In this document: positions 1-12,000 of the stretch, piece by piece
Layout: every line of letters starts with the position of its first letter
Position numbering within the stretch: the first letter of the stretch is position 1
DNA from: Rhynchopus sp. YZ270_cl-10
Lineage: Eukaryota > Euglenozoa > Diplonemea > Diplonemida > Diplonemidae
Length of the DNA: 64,000 bases
Assembly (NCBI GenBank): GCA_964035575.1
Contig: OZ037889.1
Span: 1 to 64,000 of the forward strand
Reading direction: 5' to 3'
The notes under the pieces: generated by a model
Seen by the model: only the letters and a program-made list of their open reading frames with translations
Database searches by the model: none
Told to the model about the DNA's origin: nothing
Position numbers and translations under genes: made by a program

Positions 1-3000
1 GTTTGCGGGTTTGCGGGTTTGCGGGTTTGCGGGTTTGCGGGTTTGCGGGTTTGCGGGTTTGCGGGTTTGCGGGTTTGCGGGTTTGCGGGTTTGCGGGTTT
101 GCGGGTTTGCGGGTTTGCGGGTTTGCGGGTTTGCGGGTTTGCGGGTTTGCGGGTTTGCGGGTTTGCGGGTTTGCGGGTTTGCGGGTTTGCGGGTTTGCGG
201 GTTTGCGGGTTTGCGGGTTTGCGGGTTTGCGGGTTTGCGGGTTTGCGGGTTTGCGGGTTTGCGGGTTTGCGGGTTTGCGGGTTTGCGGGTTTGCGGGTTT
301 GCGGGTTTGCGGGTTTGCGGGTTTGCGGGTTTGCGGGTTTGCGGGTTTGCGGGTTTGCGGGTTTGCGGGTTTGCGGGTTTGCGGGTTTGCGGGTTTGCGG
401 TGTTTGCGGTGGGTTTGCGGGTTTGCGGGTTTGCGGGTTTGCGGGTTTGCGGGTTTGCGGGTTTGCGGGTTTGCGGGTTTGCGGGTTTGCGGGTTTGCGG
501 GTTTGCGGGTTTGCGGGTTTGCGGGTTTGCGGGTTTGCGGGTTTGCGGGTTTGCGGGTTTGCGGGTTTGCGGGTTTGCGGGTTTGCGGGTTTGCGGGTTT
601 GCGGGTTTGGCGGGTTTGCGGGTTTGCGGGTTTGCGGGTTTGCGGGTTTGCGGGTTTGCGGGTTTGCGGGTTTGCGGGTTTGCGGGTTTGCGGGTTTGCG
701 GGTTTGCGGGTTTGCGGGTTTGCGGGTTTGCGGGTTTGCGGGTTTGCGGGTTTGCGGGTTTGCGGGTTTGCGGGTTTGCGGGTTTGCGGGTTTGCGGGTT
801 TGCGGGTTTGCGGGTTTGCGGGTTTGCGGGGTTTGCGGGTTTGCGGGTTTGCGGGTTTGCGGGTTTGCGGGTTTGCGGGTTTGCGGGTTTGCGGGTTTGC
901 GGGTTTGCGGGTTTGCGGGTTTGCGGGTTTGCGGGTTTGCGGGTTTGCGGGTTTGCGGGTTTGCGGGTTTGCGGGTTTGCGGGTTTGCGGGTTTGCGGGT
1001 TTGCGGGTTTGCGGGTTTGCGGGTTTGCGGGTTTGCGGGTTTGCGGGTTTGCGGGTTTGCGGGTTTGCGGGTTTGCGGGTTTGCGGGTTTGCGGGTTTGC
1101 GGGTTTGCGGGTTTGCGGGTTTGCGGTTTGCGGGTTTGCGGGTTTGCGGGTTTGCGGGTTTGCGGGTTTGCGGTTTGCGGGTTTGCGGGTTTGCGGGTTT
1201 GCGGGTTTGCGGGTTTGCGGGTTTGCGGGTTTGCGGGTTTGCGGGTTTGCGGGTTTGCGGGTTTGCGGGTTTGCGGGTTTGCGGGTTTGCGGGTTTGCGG
1301 GTTTGCGGGTTTGCGGGTTTGCGGGTTTGCGGGTTTGCGGGTTTGCGGGTTTGCGGTTTGCGGGTTTGCGGGTTTGCGGGTTTGCGGGTTTGCGGGTTTG
1401 CGGGTTTGCGGGTTTGCGGGTTTGCGGGTTTGCGGGTTTGCGGGTTTGCGGGTTTGCGGTTTGCGGGTTTGCGGGTTTGCGGGTTTGCGGGTTTGCGGGT
1501 TTGCGGGTTTGCGGGTTTGCGGGTTTGCGGGTTTGCGGTTTGCGGGTTTGCGGGTTTGCGGGTTTGCGGGTTTGCGGGTTTGCGGGTTTGCGGGTTTGCG
1601 GGTTTGCGGGTTTGCGGGTTTGCGGGTTTGCGGGTTTGCGGGTTTGCGGGTTTGCGGGTTTGCGGGTTTGCGGGTTTGCGGGTTTGCGGGTTTGCGGGTT
1701 TGCGGGTTTGCGGGTTTGCGGGTTTGCGGGTTTGCGGGTTTGCGGGTTTGCGGGTTTGCGGGTTTGCGGGTTTGCGGGTTTGCGGGTTTGCGGGTTTGCG
1801 GGTTTGCGGGTTTGCGGGTTTGCGGGTTTGCGGGTTTGCGGGTTTGCGGGTTTGCGGGTTTGCGGGTTTGCGGGTTTGCGGGTTTGCGGGTTTTGCGGGT
1901 TTGCGGTTTGCGGGTTTGCGGGTTTGCGGGTTTGCGGGTTTGCGGGTTTGCGGGTTTGCGGGTTTGCGGGTTTGCGGGTTTGCGGGTTTGCGGTTTGCGG
2001 GTTTGCGGGTTTGCGGGTTTGCGGGTTTGCGGGTTTGCGGGTTTGCGGGTTTGCGGGTTTGCGGGTTTGCGGGTTTGCGGGTTTGCGGGTTTGCGGGTTT
2101 GCGGGTTTGCGGGTTTGCGGGTTTGCGGGTTTGCGGGTTTGCGGGTTTGCGGGTTTGCGGGTTTGCGGGTTTGCGGGTTGCGGGTTTGCGGGTTTGCGGG
2201 TTTTGCGGGTTTGCGGGTTTGCGGGTTTGCGGGTTTGCGGGTTTGCGGGTTTGCGGGTTTGCGGGTTTGCGGGTTTGCGGGTTTGCGGGTTTGCGGGTTT
2301 GCGGGTTTGCGGGTTTGCGGGTTTGCGGTTTGCGGGTTTGCGGGTTTGCGGGTTTGCGGGTTTGCGGGTTTGCGGGTTTGCGGTTTGCGGGTTTGCGGGT
2401 TTGCGGGTTTGCGGGTTTGCGGGTTTGCGGGTTTGCGGGTTTGCGGGTTTGCGGGTTTGCGGGTTTGCGGGTTTGCGGGTTTGCGGGTTTGCGGGTTTGC
2501 GGGTTGCGGGTTTGCGGGTTTGCGGGTTTGCGGGTTTGCGGGTTTGCGGGTTTGCGGGTTTGCGGGTTTGCGGGTTTGCGGGTTTGCGGGTTTGCGGGTT
2601 TGCGGGTTTGCGGGTTTGCGGGTTTGCGGGTTTGCGGGTTTGCGGGTTTGCGGGTTTGCGGGTTTGCGGGTTTGCGGTTTGCGGGTTTGCGGGTTTGCGG
2701 GTTTGCGGGTTTGCGGGTTTGCGGGTTTGCGGGTTTGCGGGTTTGCGGGTTTGCGGGTTTGCGGGTTTGCGGTTTGCGGGTTTGCGGGTTTGCGGGTTTG
2801 CGGGTTTGCGGGTTTGCGGGTTTGCGGGTTTGCGGGTTTGCGGGTTTGCGGGTTTGCGGGGTTTGCGGGTTTGCGGGTTTGCGGGTTTGCGGGTTTGCGG
2901 GTTTGCGGGTTGCGGGTTTGCGGGTTTGCGGGTTTGCGGGTTTGCGGGTTTGCGGGTTTGCGGGTTTGCGGGTTTGCGGGTTTGCGGGTTTGCGGGTTTG

Positions 3001-6000
3001 CGGGTTTGCGGGTTTGCGGGTTTGCGGGTTTGCGGGTTTGCGGGTTTGCGGGTTTGCGGGTTTGCGGGTTTGCGGGTTTGCGGGTTTGCGGGTTTGCGGG
3101 TTTGCGGGTTTGCGGGTTTGCGGGTTTGCGGTTTGCGGGTTTGCGGGTTCGGGTTTGCGGGTTTGCGGGTTTGCGGGTTTGCGGGTTTGCGGGTTTGCGG
3201 GTTGGGTTTGCGGGTTTGCGGGTTTGCGGGTTTGCGGGTTTGCGGGTGTTTGCGGGTTTGCGGGTTTGCGGGTTTGCGGGTTTGCGGGTTTGCGGGTTTG
3301 CGGGTTTGCGGGTTTGCGGGTTTGCGGGTTTGCGGGTTTGCGGGTTTGCGGGTTTGCGGGTTTGCGGGTTTGCGGGTTTGCGGGTTTGCGGGTTTGCGGG
3401 TTTGCGGGTTTGCGGGTTTGCGGGTTTGCGGGTTTGCGGGTTTGCGGGTTTGCGGGTTTGCGGGTTTGCGGGTTTGCGGGTTTGCGGGTTTGCGGGTTTG
3501 CGGGTTTGCGGGTTTGCGGGTTTGCGGGTTTGCGGGTTTGCGGGTTTGCGGGTTTGCGGGTTTGCGGGTTTGCGGGTTTGCGGGTTTGCGGGTTTGCGGG
3601 TTTGCGGGTTTGCGGGTTTGCGGGTTTGCGGGTTTGCGGGTTTGCGGGTTTGCGGGTTTGCGGGTTTGCGGGTTTGCGGGTTTGCGGGTTTGCGGGTTTG
3701 CGGGTTTGCGGGTTTGCGGGTTTGCGGGTTTGCGGGTTTGCGGGTTTGCGGGTTTGCGGGTTTGCGGGTTTGCGGGTTTGCGGGTTTGCGGGTTTGCGGG
3801 TTTGCGGGTTTGCGGGTTTGCGGGTTTGCGGGTTTGCGGGTTTGCGGGTTTGCGGGTTTGCGGGTTTGCGGGTTTGCGGGTTTGCGGGTTTGCGGGTTTG
3901 CGGGTTTGCGGGTTTGCGGGTTTGCGGGTTTGCGGGTTTGCGGGTTTGCGGGTTTGCGGGTTTGCGGGTTTGCGGGTTTGCGGGTTTGCGGGGTTTGCGG
4001 TTTGCGGGTTTGCGGGTTTGCGGGGTTTGCGGGTTTGCGGGTTTGCGGGTTTGCGGGTTTGCGGGTTTGCGGGTTTGCGGGTTTGCGGGTTTGCGGGTTT
4101 GCGGGTTTGCGGGTTTGCGGGTTTGCGGGTTTGCGGGTTTGCGGGTTTGCGGGTTTGCGGGTTTGCGGGTTGCGGGTTTGCGGGTTTGCGGGTTTGCGGG
4201 TTTGCGGGTTTGCGGGTTTGCGGGTTTGCGGGTTTGCGGGTTTGCGGGTTTGCGGGTTGCGGGTTTGCGGGTTTGCGGGTTTGCGGGTTTGCGGGTTTGC
4301 GGGTTTGCGGGTTTGCGGGTTTGCGGGTTTGCGGGTTTGCGGGTTTGCGGGTTTGCGGGTTTGCGGGTTTGCGGGTTTGCGGGTTTGCGGGTTTGCGGGT
4401 TTGCGGGTTTGCGGGTTTGCGGGTTTGCGGGTTTGCGGGTTTGCGGGTTTGCGGGTTTGCGGGTTTGCGGGTTTGCGGGTTTGCGGGTTTGCGGGTTTGC
4501 GGGTTTGCGGGTTTGCGGGTTTGCGGGTTTGCGGGTTTGCGGGTTTGCGGTTTGCGGGTTTGCGGGTTTGCGGGTTTGCGGGTTTGCGGGTTTGCGGGTT
4601 TGCGGGTTTGCGGGTTTGCGGGTTTGCGGGTTTGCGGGTTTGCGGGTTTGCGGGTTTGCGGGTTTGCGGGTTTGCGGGTTTGCGGGTTTGCGGGTTTGCG
4701 GGTTTGCGGTTTGCGGGTTTGCGGGTTTGCGGGTTTGCGGGTTTGCGGGTTTGCGGGTTTGCGGGTTTGCGGGTTTGCGGGTTTGCGGGTTTGCGGGTTT
4801 GCGGGTTTGCGGGTTTGCGGGTTTGCGGGTTTGCGGGTTTGCGGGTTTGCGGGTTTGCGGGTTTGCGGTTTGCGGGTTTGCGGGTTTGCGGGTTTGCGGG
4901 TTTGCGGGTTTGCGGGTTTGCGGGTTTGCGGGTTGCGGTTGCGGGTTTGCGGGTTTGCGGGTTTGCGGGTTTGCGGGTTTGCGGGTTTGCGGGTTTGCGG
5001 GTTTGCGGGTTTGCGGGTTTGCGGTTTGCGGGTTTGCGGGTTTGCGGGTTTGCGGGTTTGCGGGTTTGCGGGTTTGCGGGTTTGCGGGTTTGCGGGTTTG
5101 CGGGTTTGCGGGTTTGCGGGTTTGCGGGTTTGCGGGTTTGCGGGTTTGCGGGGTTTGCGGGTTTGCGGGTTTGCGGGTTTGCGGGTTTGCGGTTTGCGGG
5201 TTTGCGGGTTTGCGGGTTTGCGGGTTTGCGGGTTTGCGGGTTTGCGGGTTTGCGGGTTTGCGGGTTTGCGGGTTTGCGGGTTTGCGGGTTTGCGGGTTTG
5301 CGGGTTTGCGGGTTTGCGGGTTTGCGGGTTTGCGGGTTGCGGGTTTGCGGTTTGCGGGTTTGCGGGTTTGCGGGTTTGCGGGTTTGCGGGTTTGCGGGTT
5401 TGCGGGTTTGCGGGTTTGCGGGTTTGCGGGTTTGCGGGTTTGCGGGTTTGCGGGTTTGCGGGTTTGCGGGTTTGCGGGTTTGCGGGTTTGCGGGGTTTGC
5501 GGTTTGCGGGTTTGCGGGTTTGCGGGTTTGCGGGTTTGCGGGTTTGCGGGTTTGCGGGTTTGCGGGTTTGCGGGTTTGCGGGTTTGCGGGTTTGCGGGTT
5601 TGCGGGTTTGCGGGTTTGCGGGTTTGCGGGTTTGCGGGTTTGCGGGTTTGCGGTTTGCGGGTTTGCGGGTTTGCGGTTTGCGGGTTTGCGGGTTTGCGGG
5701 TTTGCGGGTTTGCGGGTTTGCGGGTTTGCGGGTTTGCGGGTTTGCGGTTTGCGGGTTTGCGGGTTTGCGGGTTTGCGGGTTTTGCGGGTTTGCGGGTTTG
5801 CGGGTTTGCGGGTTTGCGGGTTTGCGGGTTTGCGGGTTTGCGGGTTTGCGGGTTTGCGGGTTTGCGGGGTTTGCGGGTTTTGCGGGTTTGCGGGTTTGCG
5901 GGTTTGCGGGTTGCGGTTTGCGGGTTTGCGGGTTTGCGGTTTGCGGGTTTGCGGGTTTGCGGGTTTGCGGGTTTGCGGGTTTGCGGGTTTGCGGGTTTGC

Positions 6001-9000
6001 GGGTTTGCGGGTTTGCGGGTTTGCGGGTTTGCGGGTTTGCGGGTTTGCGGGTTTGCGGGTTTGCGGGTTTGCGGGTTTGCGGGTTTGCGGGTTTGCGGGT
6101 TTGCGGGTTTGCGGGTTTGCGGGTTTGCGGGTTTGCGGGTTTGCGGGTTTGCGGGTTTGCGGGTTTGCGGGTTTGCGGCGGTTTGCGGGTTTGCGGGTTT
6201 GCGGGTTTGCGGGTTTGCGGGTTTGCGGGTTTGCGGGTTTGCGGGTTTGCGGGTTTGCGGGTTTGCGGGTTTGCGGGTTTGCGGGTTTGCGGTGTTTGCG
6301 GGTTTGCGGGTTTGCGGGTTTGCGGTTTGCGGGTTGCGGGTTTGCGGGTTTGCGGGTTTGCGGTGCGGTTTGCGGGTTTGCGGGTTTGCGGGTTTGCGGG
6401 TTTGCGGGTTTGCGGGTTTGCGGGTTTGCGGGTTTGCGGGTTTGCGGGTTTGCGGGTTTGCGGGTTTGCGGGTTTGCGGGTTTGCGGGTTTGCGGGTTTG
6501 CGGGTTTGCGGGTTTGCGGGTTTGCGGGTTTGCGGGTTTGCGGGTTTGCGGGTTTGCGGGTTTGCGGGTTTGCGGGTTTGCGGGTTTGCGGGTTTGCGGG
6601 TTTGCGGGTTTGCGGGTTTGCGGGTTTGCGGGTTTGCGGGTTTGCGGGTTTGCGGGTTTGCGGGTTTGCGGGGTTTGCGGGTTTGCGGGTTTGCGGGTTT
6701 GCGGGTTGCGTTGCGGGTTTGCGGGTTTGCGGGTTTGCGGGTTTGCGGGTTTGCGGGTTTGCGGGTTTGCGGGTTTGCGGGTTTGCGGGTTTGCGGGTTT
6801 GCGGGTTTGCGGTTTGCGGGTTTGCGGGTTTGCGGGTTTGCGGGTTTGCGGGTTTGCGGGTTTGCGGGTTTGCGGGTTTGCGGGTTTGCGGGTTTGCGGG
6901 TTTGCGGGTTTGCGGGTTTGCGGGTTTGCGGGTTTGCGGGTTTGCGGGTTTGCGGGTTTGCGGGTTTGCGGGTTTGCGGGTTTGCGGGTTTGCGGGTTTG
7001 CGGGTTTGCGGGTTTGCGGGTTTGCGGGTTTGCGGTTTGCGGGTTTGCGGGTTTGCGGGTTTGCGGGTTTGCGGGTTTGCGGGTTTGCGGGTTTGCGGGT
7101 TTGCGGGTTTGCGGGTTTGCGGGTTTGCGGGTTTGCGGGTTTGCGGGTTTGCGGGTTTGCGGGTTTGCGGGTTTGCGGGTTTGCGGGTTTGCGGGTTTGC
7201 GGGTTTTGCGGGTTTGCGGGTTTGCGGGTTTGCGGGTTTGCGGGTTTGCGGGTTTGCGGGTTTGCGGGTTTGCGGGTTTGCGGGTTTGCGGGTTTGCGGG
7301 TTTGCGGGTTTGCGGGTTTGCGGGTTTGCGGGGTTTGCGGGTTTGCGGGTTTGCGGGTTTGCGGGTTTGCGGGTTTGCGGGTTTGCGGGTTTGCGGGTTT
7401 GCGGGTTTGCGGGTTTGCGGGTTTGCGGGTTTGCGGGTTTGCGGGTTTGCGGGTTTGCGGGTTTGCGGGTTTGCGGGTTTGCGGGTTTGCGGGTTTGCGG
7501 GTTTGCGGGTTTGCGGGTTTGCGGGTTTGCGGGTTTGCGGGTTTGCGGTTTGCGGGGTTTGCGGGTTTGCGGGTTTGCGGGTTTGCGGGTTTGCGGGTTT
7601 GCGGGTTTGCGGGTTTGCGGGTTTGCGGGTTTGCGGGTTTGCGGGTTTGCGGGTTTGCGGGTTTGCGGGTTTGCGGGTTTGCGGGTTTGCGGGTTTGCGG
7701 GTTTGCGGTTTGCGGGTTTGCGGGTTTGCGGGTTTGCGGGTTTGCGGGTTTGCGGTTTGCGGGTTTGCGGGTTTGCGGGTTTGCGGGTTTGCGGGTTTTG
7801 CGGGTTTGCGGGTTTGCGGGTTTGCGGGTTTGCGGGTTTGCGGGTTTGCGGGTTTGCGGGTTTGCGGGTTTGCGGGTTTGCGGGTTTGCGGGTTTGCGGG
7901 TTTGCGGGTTTGCGGGTTTGCGGGTTTGCGGGTTTGCGGGTTTGCGGGTTTGCGGGTTTGCGGGTTTGCGGGTTTGCGGGTTTGCGGGTTTGCGGGTTTG
8001 CGGGTTTGCGGGTTTGCGGGTTTGCGGGTTTGCGGGTTTGCGGGTTTGCGGGTTTGCGGGTTTGCGGGTTTGCGGGTTTGCGGGTTTGCGGGTTTGCGGG
8101 TTTGCGGGTTTGCGGGTTTGCGGGTTTGCGGGTTTGCGGGTTTGCGGGTTTGCGGGTTTGCGGTTTGCGGGTTTGCGGGTTTGCGGGTTTGCGGGTTTGC
8201 GGGTTTGCGGGTTTGCGGGTTTGCGGGTTTGCGGGTTTGCGGGTTTTGCGGGTTTGCGGGTTTGCGGGTTTGCGGGTTTGCGGGTTTGCGGGTTTGCGGG
8301 TTTGCGGGTTTGCGGGTTTGCGGGTTTGCGGGTTTGCGGGGTTTGCGGGTTTGCGGGTTTGCGGGTTTGCGGGTTTGCGGGTTTGCGGGTTTGCGGTTTG
8401 CGGGTTTGCGGGTTTGCGGGTTTGCGGGTTTGCGGGTTTTGCGGGTTTGCGGGTTTGCGGGTTTGCGGGTTTGCGGGTTTGCGGTTTGCGGGTTTGCGGG
8501 TTTGCGGGTTTGCGGGTTTGCGGGTTTGCGGGTTTGCGGGTTTGCGGGTTTGCGGGTTTGCGGGTTTGCGGGTTTGCGGGTTTGCGGGTTTGCGGGTTTG
8601 CGGGTTTGCGGGTTTGCGGTTTGCGGGTTTGCGGGTTTGCGGGGTTTGCGGGTTTGCGGGTTTGCGGTTTGCGGGTTTGCGGGTTTGCGGGTTTGCGGGT
8701 TTGCGGGTTTGCGGGTTTGCGGGTTTGCGGGTTTGCGGGTTTGCGGGTTTGCGGGTTTGCGGGTTTGCGGGTTTGCGGTTTGCGGGTTTGCGGGTTTGCG
8801 GGTTTGCGGTTTGCGGGTTTGCGGGTTTGCGGGTTTGCGGGTTTGCGGGTTTGCGGGTTTGCGGGTTTGCGGGTTTGCGGGTTTGCGGGTTTGCGGGTTT
8901 GCGGGTTTGCGGGTTTGCGGGTTTGCGGGTTTGCGGGTTTGCGGGTTTGCGGGTTTGCGGGTTTGCGGTTTGCGGGTTTGCGGGTTTGCGGGTTTGCGGG

Positions 9001-12000
9001 TTTGCGGGTTTGCGGGTTTGCGGGTTTGCGGGTTTGCGGGTTTGCGGGTTTGCGGGTTTGCGGGTTTGCGGGTTTGCGGGTTTGCGGGTTTGCGGGTTTG
9101 CGGGTTTGCGGGTTTGCGGGTTTGCGGGTTTGCGGGTTTGCGGGTTTGCGGGTTTGCGGGTTTGCGGGTTTGCGGGTTTGCGGGTTTGCGGGTTTGCGGG
9201 TTTGCGGGTTTGCGGGTTTGCGGGTTTGCGGGTTTGCGGGTTTGCGGGTTTGCGGGTTTGCGGGTTTGCGGGTTTGCGGGTTTGCGGGTTTGCGGGTTTG
9301 CGGGTTTGCGGGTTTGCGGGTTTTGCGGGTTTGCGGGTTTGCGGGTTTGCGGGTTTGCGGGTTTGCGGGTTTGCGGGTTTGCGGTTGCGGGTTTGCGGGG
9401 TTTGCGGGTTTGCGGGTTTGCGGGTTTGCGGGTTTGCGGGTTTGCGGGTTTGCGGGTTTGCGGTTTGCGGGTTTGCGGGTTTGCGGGTTTGCGGGTTTGC
9501 GGGTTTGCGGGTTTGCGGGTTTGCGGTTGCGGGTTTGCGGGTTTGCGGGTTTGCGGGGTTTGCGGGTTTGCGGCGGGTTTGCGGGTTTGCGGGTTTGCGG
9601 GTTTGCGGGTTTGCGGGTTTGCGGGTTTGCGGGTTTGCGGGTTTGCGGGTTTGCGGTTTGCGGGTTTGCGGGTTTGCGGGTTTGCGGGTTTGCGGGTTTG
9701 CGGGTTTGCGGGTTTGCGGGTTTGCGGGTTTGCGGGTTTGCGGGTTTGCGGGTTTGCGGGTTTGCGGGTTTGCGGGTTTGCGGGTTTTGCGGGTTTGCGG
9801 GTTTGCGGTTTGCGGGTTTGCGGGTTTGCGGGTTTGCGGGTTTGCGGGTTTGCGGGTTTGCGGGTTTGCGGGTTTGCGGGGTTTGCGGGTTTGCGGGTTT
9901 GCGGGTTTGCGGGTTTGCGGGTTTGCGGGTTTGCGGGTTTGCGGGTTTGCGGGTTTGCGGTTTGCGGGTTGCGGTTTGCGGGTTTGCGGGTTTGCGGGTT
10001 TGCGGGTTTGCGGGTTTGCGGGTTTGCGGGTTTGCGGGTTTGCGGGTTTGCGGGTTTGCGGGTTTGCGGGTTTGCGGGTTGCGGGTTTGCGGGTTTGCGG
10101 GTTTGCGGGTTTGCGGGTTTGCGGGTTTGCGGGTTTGCGGGTTTGCGGGTTTGCGGGTTTGCGGGTTTGCGGGTTTGCGGGTTTGCGGGTTTGCGGGTTT
10201 GCGGGTTTGCGGGTTTGCGGGTTTGCGGGTTTGCGGGTTTGCGGTTTGCGGGTTTGCGGGGTTTGCGGGTTTGCGGGTTTGCGGGTTGCGGGTTTGCGGG
10301 TTTGCGGGTTTGCGGGTTTGCGGGTTTGCGGGTTTGCGGGTTTGCGGGTTTGCGGGTTTGCGGGTTTGCGGGTTTGCGGGTTTGCGGGTTTGCGGGTTGC
10401 GGGTTTGCGGGTTTGCGGGTTTGCGGGTTTGCGGTTTGCGGGTTTGCGGGTTTGCGGGTTTGCGGGTTGCGGTTTGCGGGTTTGCGGGTTGCGGGTTTGC
10501 GGGTTTGCGGGTTTGCGGGTTTGCGGGTTTGCGGGTTTGCGGGTTTGCGGGTTTGCGGGTTTGCGGGTTTGCGGGTTTGCGGGTTTGCGGGTTTGCGGGT
10601 TTGCGGTTTGCGGGTTTGCGGGTTTGCGGGTTTGCGGGTTTGCGGGTTTGCGGTTTGCGGGGTTTGCGGGTTTGCGGGTTTGCGGGTTTGCGGTTTGCGG
10701 GTTTGCGGGTTTGCGGGTTTGCGGGTTTGCGGGTTTGCGGGTTTGCGGGTTTGCGGGTTTGCGGGTTTGCGGTTTGCGGGTTTGCGGGTTTGCGGGTTTG
10801 CGGGTTTGCGGTGTTTGCGGGTTTGCGGGTTTGCGGGTTTGCGGGTTTGCGGTTTGCGGGTTTGCGGGTTTGCGGGTTTGCGGGTTTGCGGGTTTGCGGG
10901 TTTGCGGGTTTGCGGGTTTGCGGGTTTGCGGGTTTGCGGGTTTGCGGGTTTGCGGGTTTTGCGGGTTTGCGGGTTTGCGGGTTTGCGGGTTTGCGGGTTT
11001 GCGGGTTTGCGGTTTGCGGGTTTGCGGGTTTTGCGGGTTTGCGGGTTTGTTGCGGTTTGCGGGTTTGCGGGTTTGCGGGTTTGCGGGTTTGCGGGTTTGC
11101 GGGTTTGCGGGTTTGCGGGTTTGCGGGTTTGCGGGTTTGCGGGTTTGCGGGTTTGCGGGTTTGCGGGTTTGCGGGTTTGCGGGTTTGCGGGTTTGCGGGT
11201 TTGCGGTTTGCGGGTTTGCGGGTTTGCGGGTTTGCGGGTTTGCGGTTTGCGGGTTTGCGGGTTTGCGGGTTTGCGGGTTTGCGGGTTTGCGGGTTTGCGG
11301 GTTTGCGGTTTGCGGGTTTGCGGGTTTGCGGGTTTGCGGGTTTGCGGGTTTGCGGGTTTGCGGGTTTGCGGGTTTGCGGGTTTGCGGGTTTGCGGGTTTG
11401 CGGGTTTGCGGGTTTGCGGGTTTGCGGGTTTGCGGGTTTGCGGGTTTGCGGGTTTGCGGGTTTGCGGGTTTGCGGGTTTGCGGGTTTGCGGGTTTGCGGG
11501 TTTTGCGGGTTTGCGGGTTTGCGGGTTTGCGGGTTTGCGGGTTTGCGGGTTTGCGGGTTTGCGGGTTTGCGGGTTTGCGGGTTTGCGGGTTTGCGGGTTT
11601 GCGGGTTTGCGGGTTTGCGGGTTTGCGGGTTTGCGGTTTGCGGGTTTGCGGGTTTGCGGTTTGCGGGTTTGCGGTTTGCGGGTTTGCGGGTTTGCGGGTT
11701 TGCGGGTTTGCGGGTTTGCGGGTTTGCGGGTTTGCGGTTTGCGGGTTTGCGGGTTTGCGGGTTTGCGGGTTTGCGGGTTGCGGGGGTTTGCGGGTTTGCG
11801 GGTTTGCGGGTTTGCGGGTTTGCGGGTTTGCGGGTTTGCGGGTTTGCGGTTTGCGGGTTTGCGGGTTTGCGGGTTTGCGGGTTTGCGGGTTTGCGGGTTT
11901 GCGGGTTTGCGGGTTTGCGGGTTTGCGGGTTTGCGGGTTTGCGGTTTGCGGGTTTGCGGGTTTGCGGGTTTGCGGGTTTGCGGGTGTTTGCGGGTTTGCG